NCBI GenBank assembly: GCA_001586965.3 | Contig: LUCW03001860.1 | Span: 1 to 25,000 of the forward strand | Length of the DNA stretch: 25,000 nucleotides | Source of the DNA: Sphaeroforma sirkka | Taxonomy: Eukaryota > Opisthokonta > Ichthyosporea > Ichthyophonida | Direction of reading: 5' to 3' | Shown here: positions 9,891 through 18,109 of the stretch, one piece after another | Position numbering within the stretch: position 1 is the stretch's first letter | Layout of the letters: each line of letters opens with the position of its first letter | Position numbers and translations under genes: made by a program | Notes under the pieces: generated by a model | Told to the model about the DNA's origin: nothing | What the model saw: the letters and a program-made list of their open reading frames with translations, nothing else | The model's database searches: none

Positions 9891-9970
9891 TATTTTTTCA
9901 GTTATTTAGTAGTTACAGTAGTGTACTGCTTCTAGACTGTCTGACATCGATTTACTATCCAGCAAATACT
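9891..9970 (+). other. Short leader between 5' LTR and gag, no standard primer-binding site
   Basis: The 80-nt leader starts TATTTTTTCAGTTATTTAG. The usual TGG-starting complement of a tRNA 3' end is absent directly after the LTR. The corresponding leader of A2 is nearly the same, so this is not a sporadic loss. Priming by an internal tRNA segment, as in copia, or self-priming, as in Tf1, are possible explanations (inference). Confidence 0.6.
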
Positions 9971-10329
9971 ATGGCTAAGGGTACTTCTAAAGGCAAGGAG
10001 CCGCTAGCTCTAAGCCTGCTAAGCCTGCCGAGGTTCCTGAGGTCCCTGTGGAAACACCTAGCCTGTCTGGAGTTGAGCCTGCCGAGGATACTGTTGGGGA
10101 AGCAAATTCTGAGGTTGGTACAGAGGATTATTCTGAGGATGACTCGTCGGATCCTAAAGCCTTGGAAGAAGAGGTATCTACTACCGCGGAAAGGCTCGCC
10201 AGCGTCCGTGTATCACCTAGGAGTGAAGCTCAGGACCCCAGCTTGCCCCTGACCACGTGCCGTCAAATATTGGGGATAAACGTCGAAAGACTGGAAAATT
10301 CGTGGATACGAAAGTCGGGGACATTATAA
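9971..10329 (+). pseudogene. gag: Gag N-terminal acidic segment of A1 (frameshifted)
   Basis: ATG at 9971 begins MAKGTSKGK; loss of one base after GGCAAGG, compared with A2, throws the frame. The original reading resumes at 10048-10329 with ETPSLSGVEPAEDTVGEAN followed by a Glu/Asp/Ser-rich acidic stretch. No globular domain is recognised; low complexity suggests a disordered N-terminal extension of gag. Its reading frame overlaps the next gag piece (from 10227) in the -1 phase, an arrangement also present in A2. Confidence 0.7.
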
Positions 10330-11411
10330 CTCCACATCTAAAGGACACTCCAGCACAAATCCGGAGTGAAAAGGAAGTATTGGACCTGTCCGAAAATTTC
10401 GGTTTCGCCATCGATGGAGAAGCCATTCCATTCAGCTCAAATCTTGGGGCCGAAGCTGAGGACGCCATAACTCGACAACGAGTGGTTGGATCCTCTCAAT
10501 CTCGACGCCAATTGAACCGCACTGAAGCGCTCTTGAAGGAGCTAGCGGCAGCAGCAGTTGTGGACCCCTCTATCGTGTCCCACTTGGCTGATATTCTTCC
10601 TATACCGAAGAAGAAGAAAATTTCGGGCCGAGTTTCGAACCCGAGACCTACTGGTTTACCAGCCAGTATGTTTACCACTAAGCCAGTTACCACTGGTGAG
10701 AGAGAAAATATTTCAAAATTTAATCTCTATAGCTCTGATGCTACCATTGACCATCCTCTTGACAAACCTAACCCTGTCAGAGGATATGATCGTATGGAAC
10801 TCGATGAGGCTTACCATCCTCGTAATATCGACCTTCATTTGTCAACTAACCCTGGTAATCACGATTTTGGCAATCGCTACACCAGTACCTCGTTAGAGAG
10901 TTCCCGCTCTAATCCTGAGGATGAGGAAGTGAGAACCAGACATACTCGTCTCAGGCTATTACGCTCTGGTATGCAAGTCCTTGAGGACCGTCTATTGAAT
11001 GACTCTGACCTTGACGATAGGAAAGCTGATAACATTCGCTATCTAATCGATAACAAGAGAAAGGAAATAGACACCATCTTGGCACTAGCAGCCCGTAGCA
11101 CTGAACATGAGCCTCGTGAACGCTTAGAACCAAGCTTTATAAAGCAGCTAGGTAACGCGCAGGCTGAGGTCGATTTCTCTACTAATGAGAGTACAGTGGA
11201 GACACTGAAGGCCTTCGACCAACTTAAGGAGTCTGCCAGCCTTAAGGATAAGCAGATGATGAATGCCTTTATTCATTTCTATGAGCCAGGTGAATGGCGA
11301 ACTATCTTGAAGGCTCATGAGCCCAACTGGAAAGCCCTACCCTGGCACCAGTTGCGTGATAATATACTTAACACCTTTTTTTTGAAGATGCACGTGACCG
11401 TGAACTTCTAG
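10257..11411 (+). CDS. gag: Gag capsid-region open frame of family A (A1)
   Basis: A 384-codon open frame from 10257 (GTG, so probably entered from the upstream gag frame rather than initiated here; it is open back to 10227). It starts PSNIGDKRRKTGK, passes over the antisense tRNA-like segment at 10621-10692 (read as SGRVSNPRPTGLPASM), and continues through a helical, charged region with EPSFIKQLGNAQAEVDF and a C-terminal part with FYEPGEWRTILKAHEPNW, probably the capsid-like domain. No database-level motif is evident; identity rests on position after the LTR and before the zinc knuckles and protease. The frame ends after a T8 run at 11376-11383; the continuing gag reading lies in the -1 frame, which could be a programmed shift or a mutation. 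Confidence 0.75.
   Translation: MPSNIGDKRRKTGKFVDTKVGDIITPHLKDTPAQIRSEKEVLDLSENFGFAIDGEAIPFSSNLGAEAEDAITRQRVVGSSQSRRQLNRTEALLKELAAAAVVDPSIVSHLADILPIPKKKKISGRVSNPRPTGLPASMFTTKPVTTGERENISKFNLYSSDATIDHPLDKPNPVRGYDRMELDEAYHPRNIDLHLSTNPGNHDFGNRYTSTSLESSRSNPEDEEVRTRHTRLRLLRSGMQVLEDRLLNDSDLDDRKADNIRYLIDNKRKEIDTILALAARSTEHEPRERLEPSFIKQLGNAQAEVDFSTNESTVETLKAFDQLKESASLKDKQMMNAFIHFYEPGEWRTILKAHEPNWKALPWHQLRDNILNTFFLKMHVTVNF
10621..10692 (-). tRNA. tRNA-like sequence antisense to gag in A1, likely pseudo
   Basis: Identical over all 72 bases to 1539-1610, but here on the minus strand because A1 is in the opposite orientation. Elements are as described there: A box TGGCTTAGTGG, anticodon-position GGT in an 8-nt loop, B box GGTTCGAAACT, and a following oligo-T (AAAA on the plus strand at 10617-10620). 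The gag frame reads through it without a stop. The non-pairing acceptor ends argue against a functional tRNA. Confidence 0.55.
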
Positions 11412-11998
11412 AGTCTCGCAAGTTCTTTGCGAACGATACCACTATTCGAGGTGCTCTAGTTCATATGACACATATGAATACTCGGATGGGTGGTCGTACC
11501 TATACTGGCGAATATTTATTAATTTGTCAGATGATGGAGACTCTGGGAGCTAACCTCTTTAAGAAAGTCAATGATGACATCATCGCCTATGGTGATTTGC
11601 GATCTATGCCTTGGTCTGTCTTTGAGAAGATAGTTCACAAGCATACCAATCCCTCTACTAGAGTACTTAGTACCACGAGCTACACCCAGCCCACTAAGCG
11701 TAACGCAATAGAGACTAACACTGCGCGTAGTACTAAGAAACCTCGCACTACTACTGGAGGGGGTACTGGCTCTACTTCTACCGAACCGAAAGGTGAAAAG
11801 AAGGTGAGAGCGCCTTGCAAGAAGTGTGGTTACAACCTCACAAAACGTGATGGCAAGTGGAAGGGTAAACACGACTCTGTTAAGTGTGCACCAGGCAAGC
11901 TAAACTTTGGGCACTATATAAAAAAGAGTGTACTACTTGCAAGGGTACTAACGGTTGGCACAAAGATGATTGCAGGACATGTCGGACATTCAAGTTAA
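11384..11998 (+). pseudogene. gag: Gag C-terminal nucleocapsid-like segment of A1
   Basis: The frame is open from just after the T8 run (EDARDRELLESRKFF) to a stop at 11996-11998. It contains MGGRTYTGEYLLICQMME (about 11486-11540), a Thr/Ser/Lys-rich linker (KKPRTTTGGGTGSTSTE), then a Cys/His cluster CKKCGYNLTKRDGKW...KHDSVKC (about 11816-11889). In the -1 frame from 11926 follows a second cluster, CTTCKGTNGWHKDDC, a CX2CX6HX3C zinc knuckle variant, ending at a stop at 12025-12027. Zinc knuckles bind the genomic RNA during packaging. The shift between the two clusters lies on A6G at 11920-11926, which A2 does not share, so it is probably an A1 mutation. Confidence 0.72.
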
Positions 11999-12014
11999 GC
12001 AATGATAGTTTCAA

Positions 12015-12435
12015 ATGTGTGCACTAGAGCAAGATTATGAGAAAATGTTCAATAAAATCTATACCAAAGGAGATGAACGTATCTTTCAAACAGTTTTCGT
12101 AAATGGAGAAAAAGTTATGGCACTATTTGATCCAAGGGCTGAAGTCTCTGCTATCTCACGCCGAGTAGCCTACGCTACAGATATGGCTATCCATAACGAA
12201 ACAACTGATTTAATCTTGGGAAATGGCAAAGTTACTACTTGCGAACAAGCCATTGACTATGCACACATAATGCTGTCAGATAGAAGAGAAGTGAAGACTC
12301 ACCTAATCGTTACTGACATGTCTTAGAAATCCGATTTAATTATAGGTATGACTGATCTTCTCAGTTTAGGTATAACACTCACTGGTCTGCCTAATGGGCT
12401 AGACCCGAATAAAGATCAGTCAGATGATATATGTT
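12015..12435 (+). pseudogene. Aspartic protease of family A (active-site motif altered)
   Basis: The frame 12015-12326 contains VFVNGEKVMALFDPRAEVSA, the typical beta strand and active-site loop of a retroviral-type pepsin-like protease, but with DPR where D-T/S-G is required. After a TAG at 12324-12326 the same frame resumes with LIIGMTDLLSLGITLTG (about 12337-12390), matching the conserved (I/L)LG-D-L second half of the fold. The enzyme would cut the Gag-Pol polyprotein. The altered catalytic loop and the stop make this copy inactive. The stretch 12430-12546 continues in another frame as a protease-RT linker (IPKPPEGEAKGYDSALHRYN). Confidence 0.7.
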
Positions 12436-12546
12436 AAAGATACCTAAACCTCCGGAAGGTGAAGCAAAGGGATATGATTCCGCACTTCACCGATATAATT
12501 ATGGACTTAATTATACAAAACAGGAAGATTGCAATAACTCTGGTGT

Positions 12547-14472
12547 ATGTTTAGGTTCTCTAATGGGTACGTTAGACTTGACTTAACAAACGTCGACTTC
12601 TCTAAGTTAAAGTGTCCTTCACATAACTACGTGAGTTGGAGACACAAAGACGTTGTCAAAACCCAAATCGAAGATTGGTTAAAACAGGGTCTAATTGAAA
12701 TCAATTATGATGCAACCCCAGTTAACTTAGCTCTCTTAGCGGTCGATCAATATAAATCTGACGGAACGTTTAGTAGAACAAGAGTAGTACTAGACCTGTC
12801 GCCAATCAACAAACTAATTCTGCAACATAGTTTTCCCTTACCTAAGATAAGCGAGATACTACGCAAAATGGAGGGTGCGACTATCTTTTCCAAGATAGAC
12901 TTAAAAGCTGCATTCCATCAACTACAGATATATGAGCCTCATAGGAAATACTTTTCCTTTACTTGGCAAGGTAAGAACTACCAGTTTAAAGGTGCACCTG
13001 AAGGCTTACACATGTTACCTTCTTTCTTCCAACAAGTTATGATGGAACTATTTGCGGACCTGTCGTATAACGTATCAGTCTATTTAGATGATATAGTTAT
13101 CTTAACAAAGACAGCACATGAACATGCTAAACTCGTTAAGGAAGTCTTAAAGCGACTAAACCATGCCAAACTTAAGATTAACGAAGACAAGTGTTTTTTT
13201 GCTAAAGATACTATACACCTACTTGGTTACAAGGTATCTGCAGCAGGGGTAGATATTGATCCTGGCAAGAAACAGTTTCTGTTGGATTTATCAACACCAA
13301 TTACTGGAAAAGATGTGAACTCTGTGTGTGGGTTTGTTAACTTCTTCTCGGATTCGGTACCGCATCTTTCTCATTACTTAATGCCTTTCAGTCACCTACG
13401 GCTGCACAAAGGACCTTTGGGAAAGATTTGGACTAAAGAATGTGATGATGCATTTAAACTAGTCAAAAGTAAAGTAATGGACGCACCCATCATGCAGTAC
13501 CCTGTGGATGGTGTCCCATTCCAAGTAGCAACCGACGCTTCAGATCGAGCGGTAGGTGGAGTGCTATACCAAACGATAAATGGTAAACCACGTTACATAC
13601 AATTCTTTAGCAAGAGTTATAATTAGAGTCAACGGAATTACCCTACCGATAAACTAGAGCTCCTTGCTATAGTTACTCCGCTAAGACAGTTTAAAGACTA
13701 CCTTTATGGAAGTTACTTCACTGTCGCCTGGGATCAAAAGTCTTTAACATATTTAAAAGACATGAACCCTGATTCACAGTTGGTGAGCTGCTGGCATGAC
13801 ATTATTGCTAAGTTCGCTTTTAACACTACACACATACCAGGAATACATAATCATCTTCCTGACATGCTCTCTCGACTTGTCACTGACGACCAGAAAACAG
13901 TTAAAGAGTTATTAGCAACCGATAGGATGCTTAATAAGAAATGGATTAACCTCGCTCAATCAAGATGGGGCCCATTTACTATTGATATGTTCGCCGCAGA
14001 ACATAACAAACAGGTTTCTAATTATAAGTCGTTGACTCATCCTAAAGGTGATACCTTTCAACTTGACTTATCAAAGCATAATGCGTGGGCTAACTCACCT
14101 TGGCAACTTATCGCACAGTTGTTAAATTTTGTTAATTTTACTAGGTCTACCATTACGCTATGTTGTCCCTTACGTAGCTCCGACCCATGGATACGATATT
14201 TAATTAATATGATACAAGACGAGCCTAACTATGTCGACCGTGAAACCGACACGTTCTTGTATCAGGGATCCTATTATATTAAGAAGACACCTTGGAAACA
14301 CGCTATCGTTTGTCGCATCGGTCCTGCAGGTACCACTAAGTGGAAACCCTCAACCGAGTTCTTAGCTAAACTAGAGGAGTCTAAAGAGTTTGAACAAAAG
14401 CTCAAGACTCGTACAACACATGCACCCAACAAGAATGCAGTCGAGGTAATGCCGATTGAGACGGCTAGCTAA
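12547..14472 (+). pseudogene. pol: Pol: reverse transcriptase, RNase H and methyltransferase-like module (one in-frame stop)
   Basis: One frame runs from 12547 to 14472, interrupted only by TAG at 13624-13626. RT spans about residues 30-300: PLPKISEILRKM (97-108), catalytic Asp118 in FSKIDLKAAFHQ, and YLDD at 179-182. RNase H starts with VATDASDRAVGG (Asp330); the stop falls between KSYN and SQRNYPTDKLELLAIV, the conserved ELLAIV helix, so it truncates the domain; it ends with IPGIHNHLPDMLSRL near 13880. After it come TIDMFAAEHN (about 13980), NAWANSPWQLI (14080-14112) and ITLCCP, the methyltransferase-like module. RT copies the RNA, RNase H removes it. All RT and RNase H catalytic residues seen are intact; the M at 12547 is probably internal to a longer Gag-Pol reading. 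Confidence 0.9.
13930..14330 (+). other. Methyltransferase-like module of family A (domain)
   Basis: The region between the RNase H end and integrase shows RWGPFTIDMFAAEHNKQ (about 13960-14010), WANSPWQLIAQLL (14086-14124) and a hydrophobic strand ITLCCPL (about 14150-14175). It matches 3173-3562 of family B at the same polyprotein position: RFGK-TVDMFAPAHN, WANPPWELIPDVL and ITICVPY. The NPPW of family B has become NSPW. Resemblance is to the adenine-methyltransferase-like domain following RNase H in DIRS-type elements; this is recognition by motif order, not by a search. Confidence 0.6.
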
Positions 14473-15856
14473 GGCCTTGGATCAAAGACTCAAAGTTCTA
14501 AGAGAACCTGAAGCTCGTACTCAACTACTTAAAGCGCTGCTTAAAAAACAGCCAGGAGTTGCAAAACAACTGAAGAAGATACTTCAACAATCTAATGTTG
14601 TTAATTACGTATCTCAGAAGTCTATCCCTCCTAATACTGAAGTTGCCCTATCTAACGGGACTATGGTTCATCCAGCCAGCGTCACACAGAATCTGACTGA
14701 CTTAGAGGAGCTCGAGAGTAGAATTAAAATAATACATAACTTAACTCATCGAGCATATAATCATACTTATAAGATGGCTATTCGTGCAGGGCTTGATCAC
14801 CCGGCGCTGAAAGAAACCATACGAGAAGCATACCGACGCTGTACTGATTGTGAAAAGAACCAGATCAAGCGCTACGGTTGGGCACCCCTAAAAAGTGTGA
14901 TAGAAGACCAACCGATGCGCCGAGTCATAATAGATTTGGTTAAACTCCCGCGATCCAAGCATACTGGCGATGTATATATCTGTCATTTCTTATGTGTGGC
15001 TTCGGGTTACAACTTGCTTTATGCAATACCGAACAAAAGCCCGCAAACAGTGGCATAGTTATGCTATCACGTCTTTAATGACTTCGGTTTCCCCTGAGTA
15101 CTATGTTCTGATAACGGTAGTGAGTTTTGTAGCGACGTAACGGAGGCACTTATACTCGTATCAGGCATGACCCATAGGCGTGGTGTTCCTTGTATACCTC
15201 AAACGCAGGGTGCAAATGAGACAGGTCATAGAGAACTAAAGAAGCTATTGCGTACCGCACTAGATGACGTTGAGAATATGCGGCCTTATCATTTGAAATG
15301 GGTTCAGACTCAAATGAATAACTACATGAATCCTCAAACTGGAACACTCCCGTTTCACTTTTTCTTTGGCCGCTATAGTGAATTACAAGCAACGGTTGAC
15401 AAAACTGCGCCCGATAAATACGTTACTCCGTGGCCACAAAAAATCGAGCATATACAGAACGTTGTTTACCCCTGTTTACTCGAGCACAAAAATCGTGTCC
15501 TACATAAAGCGTATGACCGATGGAATAACACTAGGAACATTGTTCAGTTCAAAGTTGGTGATTATGTTAACATTATAAATCGCAATGCCAACGTTACCGA
15601 ACTCTCTTCTAAGGCAATCGGACCCTTTGTAATTTCCTACCATGATGAGAAGAGTGATACTTACGAAGTGAATAACATAGATGGTACTAGCGCAGCTAAT
15701 CTAGGCACTCACGGTATCCCTACCTCCGAACTCTCATTCGCTCGCTCATTTGATTCTGATGTCCCAGTTATGGAGTCACAAGTCAAAGATATAATTGACA
15801 AACATCCGGAGACGGTTACACTTACTACAAGACCCGTTTTATGGATGGAACAGTAG
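14456..15856 (+). pseudogene. Integrase of family A (two in-frame stops, catalytic triad intact)
   Basis: One frame from 14456 (TTG; probably continued from pol by a frame change rather than initiated) to 15856, with TAG at 15056-15058 and TGA at 15095-15097. Counting from 14456: zinc-binding His94, His98, Cys129 and Cys132 (HNLTH ... CTDC); catalytic Asp160 (VIIDLVKL), Asp219 (CSDNGSEF) and Glu255 (QTQGANETGHREL), with exactly 35 residues between the last two, the DD35E spacing. A GPF form of the GPY/F motif (KAIGPFVIS, about 15615) and NNIDGT follow. It overlaps the previous frame by 17 bases. It would catalyse 3' processing and strand transfer of the cDNA. The first stop removes two catalytic residues. 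Confidence 0.9.
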
Positions 15857-16215
15857 CTTGGCTAGCCTCCTATGCGTTTCGTGAATCTCGTGACTTCCTT
15901 CGTATTTTTAATAAGAAATGTAATAAGCGTTTACATAAGAACACACGAGATAAACGGAAAGGGTTTCCTCAGGTGACTACAAACCCGGATGGATATGAAA
16001 TTCCCTATTTGCCACCTACTTCCTATGTGACTAAACTTTCTGATCTGCTTATCAATAGAGCAAAAACTTCTTCGAACTTACTTACTAATGAAGAACAACC
16101 TTTGGCTATTACCTTACCAAGTAATAAACGTAAGGCGCCTACATCGGAAATGGTTACTGGACCAAATACTAAAAGACACAAGAGTACAACACGAGTCTTG
16201 AACTCGTACATATAG
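15841..16215 (+). CDS. C-terminal basic tail or small ORF after integrase (family A)
   Basis: A 124-codon open frame overlaps the end of integrase by 16 bases in the -1 phase. It is rich in Lys and Arg (FNKKCNKRLHKNTRDKRKG, residues 23-41) and carries two nuclear-localisation-like clusters, SNKRKAPT and NTKRHKSTT, near its end. It has no signal peptide or membrane segment, so it is not an envelope protein. It is most likely the original end of integrase, shifted out of frame, or a small nuclear-targeting protein. Family B also ends with a basic tail in this position. Confidence 0.5.
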   Translation: MDGTVAWLASYAFRESRDFLRIFNKKCNKRLHKNTRDKRKGFPQVTTNPDGYEIPYLPPTSYVTKLSDLLINRAKTSSNLLTNEEQPLAITLPSNKRKAPTSEMVTGPNTKRHKSTTRVLNSYI

Positions 16216-16327
16216 GCACATACTTACTCGACAAGCCTTGACCGAAACGGTATTACTTTGGTTTTCGCTTTACGAACTAGATCGTACCTTCACATACGTC
16301 CGTAGTCCTAAAAGCTACTGGGAGCTA
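16216..16327 (+). other. 3' untranslated stretch of A1
   Basis: A noncoding gap before the 3' LTR. A clear polypurine tract is not visible; the nearest purine-rich run is GGGAG at 16320-16324, four bases before the LTR. Confidence 0.5.
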
Positions 16328-16916
16328 TGTAGAAATACGGCCTCCGGTCAGTCTAAAATATCAAGATCAAATGAGGTTTTTATTTGCATTTAAAATAATT
16401 TAATACAAATTCTTTTTCCAATATTTCGAAAGTGTTCTAAATTCACTGCGATGGCTCCAATAGCCTGAGTATTTGGTATGACTCATTTACTTGGACCTAT
16501 TTGAGACGATAGTAGATGTAGGATATTACAAACTAAATTTTATAATCTTTGAACTACTACTTACAGGTTTTGGTCTTCCCGCCAATCTCCAAAATCCAAT
16601 AAGTCTTTTTCTTTTTTTAACTTTCCTTCAGATGGGACTTTATTTATATTAGCCAATGTATTAACTTGACTTACGTTCTTATGTCTATCTACAAATTAGG
16701 CATGTGGCCATGAACACTTAGTACAACTAGTGAAAATTATTTAATAAAGAATAGCTAGAGGTACGTCCTGTGTGATCGAGGGTATTAAGGCTCTTACCAA
16801 GAGGCAGTCCCGATCATTCTTACACAAGCTATTACTGCTATATCCTATCTGACTTAAATTGTATCTTAGTTTATATGACGTAGTTTAAAACATAGAAATA
16901 ACCATCAAAGTTTACA
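16328..16916 (+). repeat. 3' LTR of family A copy A1
   Basis: 589 bp with TG...CA ends and AATAAA at 16743-16748. It differs from the 5' LTR at many scattered positions and by several short indels (for example a shorter sequence after ATCAAGATCAA). It is followed immediately by antisense RT coding of family B. Confidence 0.92.
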
Positions 16917-17433
16917 GCTCCATTCAGTCGCTTGATTATTTCATGAACTGTCTTGCGGTGTTCTTTTCCTGTAAGACTCGCAATGTCTGTGTTATCTACA
17001 TACACGTGCACTCGTTTGATGTCTATGAGCAAGTTTGCCATGACTCTCTGGAACTGTGCTGTGAGTGAGTGTAGTTCAAACGGCACTGACTTGAATGAAT
17101 ATTGCGCTCCTCTCCACGAGAATGTGAAGAAGAGTTGGCTTGCTTCGTCTACCAGGAAGTGGTGAAGCCCTCCTGTGAGATCTAGCTTTGAAAAGAATTA
17201 TTCTCCTTGTAGGTTATGTATTACTTCCTTTATTTCGGGTAGCACAAACTTGTCTTGTTAATATTGATAATTGATAATGCTGAGTCTAGACATGTTCTTA
17301 CTTCCTTGAAGAGATCTGTTTGGTCATATTCACCTGTTGATAGCAACGGTAGATTTATTGTTGTTGGTGTAGTTCGTTTAAAGATGTGCCCATCTGTTAG
17401 CCACTTCCGTACATTTTCACCCGTTTGCGGAAT
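16917..17433 (-). pseudogene. Reverse transcriptase fragment of family B, copy B2
   Basis: Minus-strand reading shows FVLPEIKEVIHNLQGE, an in-frame TAA, then FFSKLDLTGGLHHFLVDE (about 17198-17145) with the first catalytic Asp, FTFSWRGAQYSFKSVPFEL, FQRVMANLL, and VHVYVDN at about 17005-16985, where the catalytic YxDD box has Asn in place of the second Asp. Downstream, HRKTVHEIIKRLNGA leads straight into the A1 LTR. The upstream part (17433-17250) is in other frames and includes GHIFKRTTPTTINLPLLS. This is a standard Ty3/gypsy RT; the YVDN change and the stop mark it as dead. Confidence 0.85.
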
Positions 17434-18097
17434 TTATTTGTGAGGTACGAAGTTGACTTTAGTGTACCTCATTTGTCTGACATTAATTTCATTTGCAGAT
17501 ACTGTGACTATGGAGCCTGGTAGGTTACAATGTACGTCAGGAGATATATTCGCATTGGTATCTAAAAGGTCTGTAAGTGACTCTCTGAGACCTTCTAGTT
17601 CGTGCTCAAGGTCCTCTTCATGTGGCGTGAGAAGTGATTCCCATTTTGCATCTGTTCGTATAAGTGGATTGATTGATCCTTCTATGTATATATCTATGTA
17701 TGGTAGAATGTCCATACCGAGAAGTATTGGTGCTTTCTTGTCTGGAAGGTCCAATACTTCAAAGCACTGAGAGGGTTTCTCCATAATCAATGTCACAAAC
17801 TTGGGTTGGCCCTGTGCGTTATATTCTTGCATCAGTTCGTGCTAATTGTATATAGCCCAATTGCGCTCCGACGGAGAGAAATAGTTCTGCTACTACACTC
17901 TTGTCCATGTATGAGCGTTGCGCATCCGAGTCTACCAGTGCATTGTATGTATTGCTATTAATTTGTATATCAATGTTTAAACGTTGGGTTCGTGGTGCGG
18001 GAAGTATAGATAAAGGTTGGCAATGTATATCATTTGCATTTATTAACAACGTTTCTTCATCTGTATATACATTGAGCCTGTCGGCCAGGTCAATCAT
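17434..18097 (-). pseudogene. Aspartic protease region of family B, copy B2
   Basis: Two open pieces (18097-17819 and 17832-17434) together form a retroviral-type aspartic protease with a C-terminal linker. The active-site loop reads YNALVDSDAQRSYMDKSVV (about 17950-17895), with DSD where DSG is expected. The second half carries APILLGMDILPYIDIYIEGS (about 17735-17675), the typical ILG-D motif. The linker towards RT contains a leucine- and glutamate-rich segment and VSANEINVRQMRYTKVNFV. A frameshift separates the two pieces near 17825. Confidence 0.8.
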
Positions 18098-18109
18098 GTT
18101 TGCTTCCGA

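Larger units (their letters stand above)
9290..16916 (+). mobile_element. Family A Ty3/gypsy-type LTR retrotransposon, full-length copy A1
   Basis: A 7627-bp element with LTRs at 9290-9890 and 16328-16916, each starting TGTAGAAATAC and ending TTTACA. The internal order is gag, aspartic protease, RT, RNase H, methyltransferase-like module, integrase with GPY/F motif, and a basic tail. RNase H before integrase, a DD35E integrase and LTRs place it in Ty3/gypsy. No target-site duplication is seen (CGTGG left, GCTCC right). Pol retains its catalytic residues but has three in-frame stops and frame changes, so it is probably inactive. Its left neighbour is family A gag and its right neighbour family B RT, so the flanks do not represent one interrupted target. 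Confidence 0.93.

Noticed and set aside
10217..10468. Minus-strand open frame repeated at 1764-2015 and 9076-9330
   Set aside because: It recurs only because it is antisense to the repeated gag segment; it shows no domain and gag is the supported reading.
11920..11926. A_AAA_AAG programmed frameshift leading to the second zinc knuckle
   Set aside because: The heptamer fits in A1, but the matching place in A2 reads TATGAAAGAG, so it is more likely a homopolymer mutation in A1.
13624..15097. Stop-codon reassignment (TAG/TGA read as sense) in the host
   Set aside because: Only three stops, of two kinds, occur in a decayed element that also has frameshifts and damaged active sites; no consistent use is seen.
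15841..16215. Envelope gene after integrase
   Set aside because: No signal peptide, membrane segment or cysteine pattern; the frame is basic with nuclear-localisation-like clusters.
9290..16916. DIRS-type (tyrosine recombinase) element, suggested by the methyltransferase-like module
   Set aside because: A DD35E integrase with HHCC and GPF motifs, RNase H before integrase, and direct TG...CA LTRs identify Ty3/gypsy; no tyrosine recombinase frame is present.
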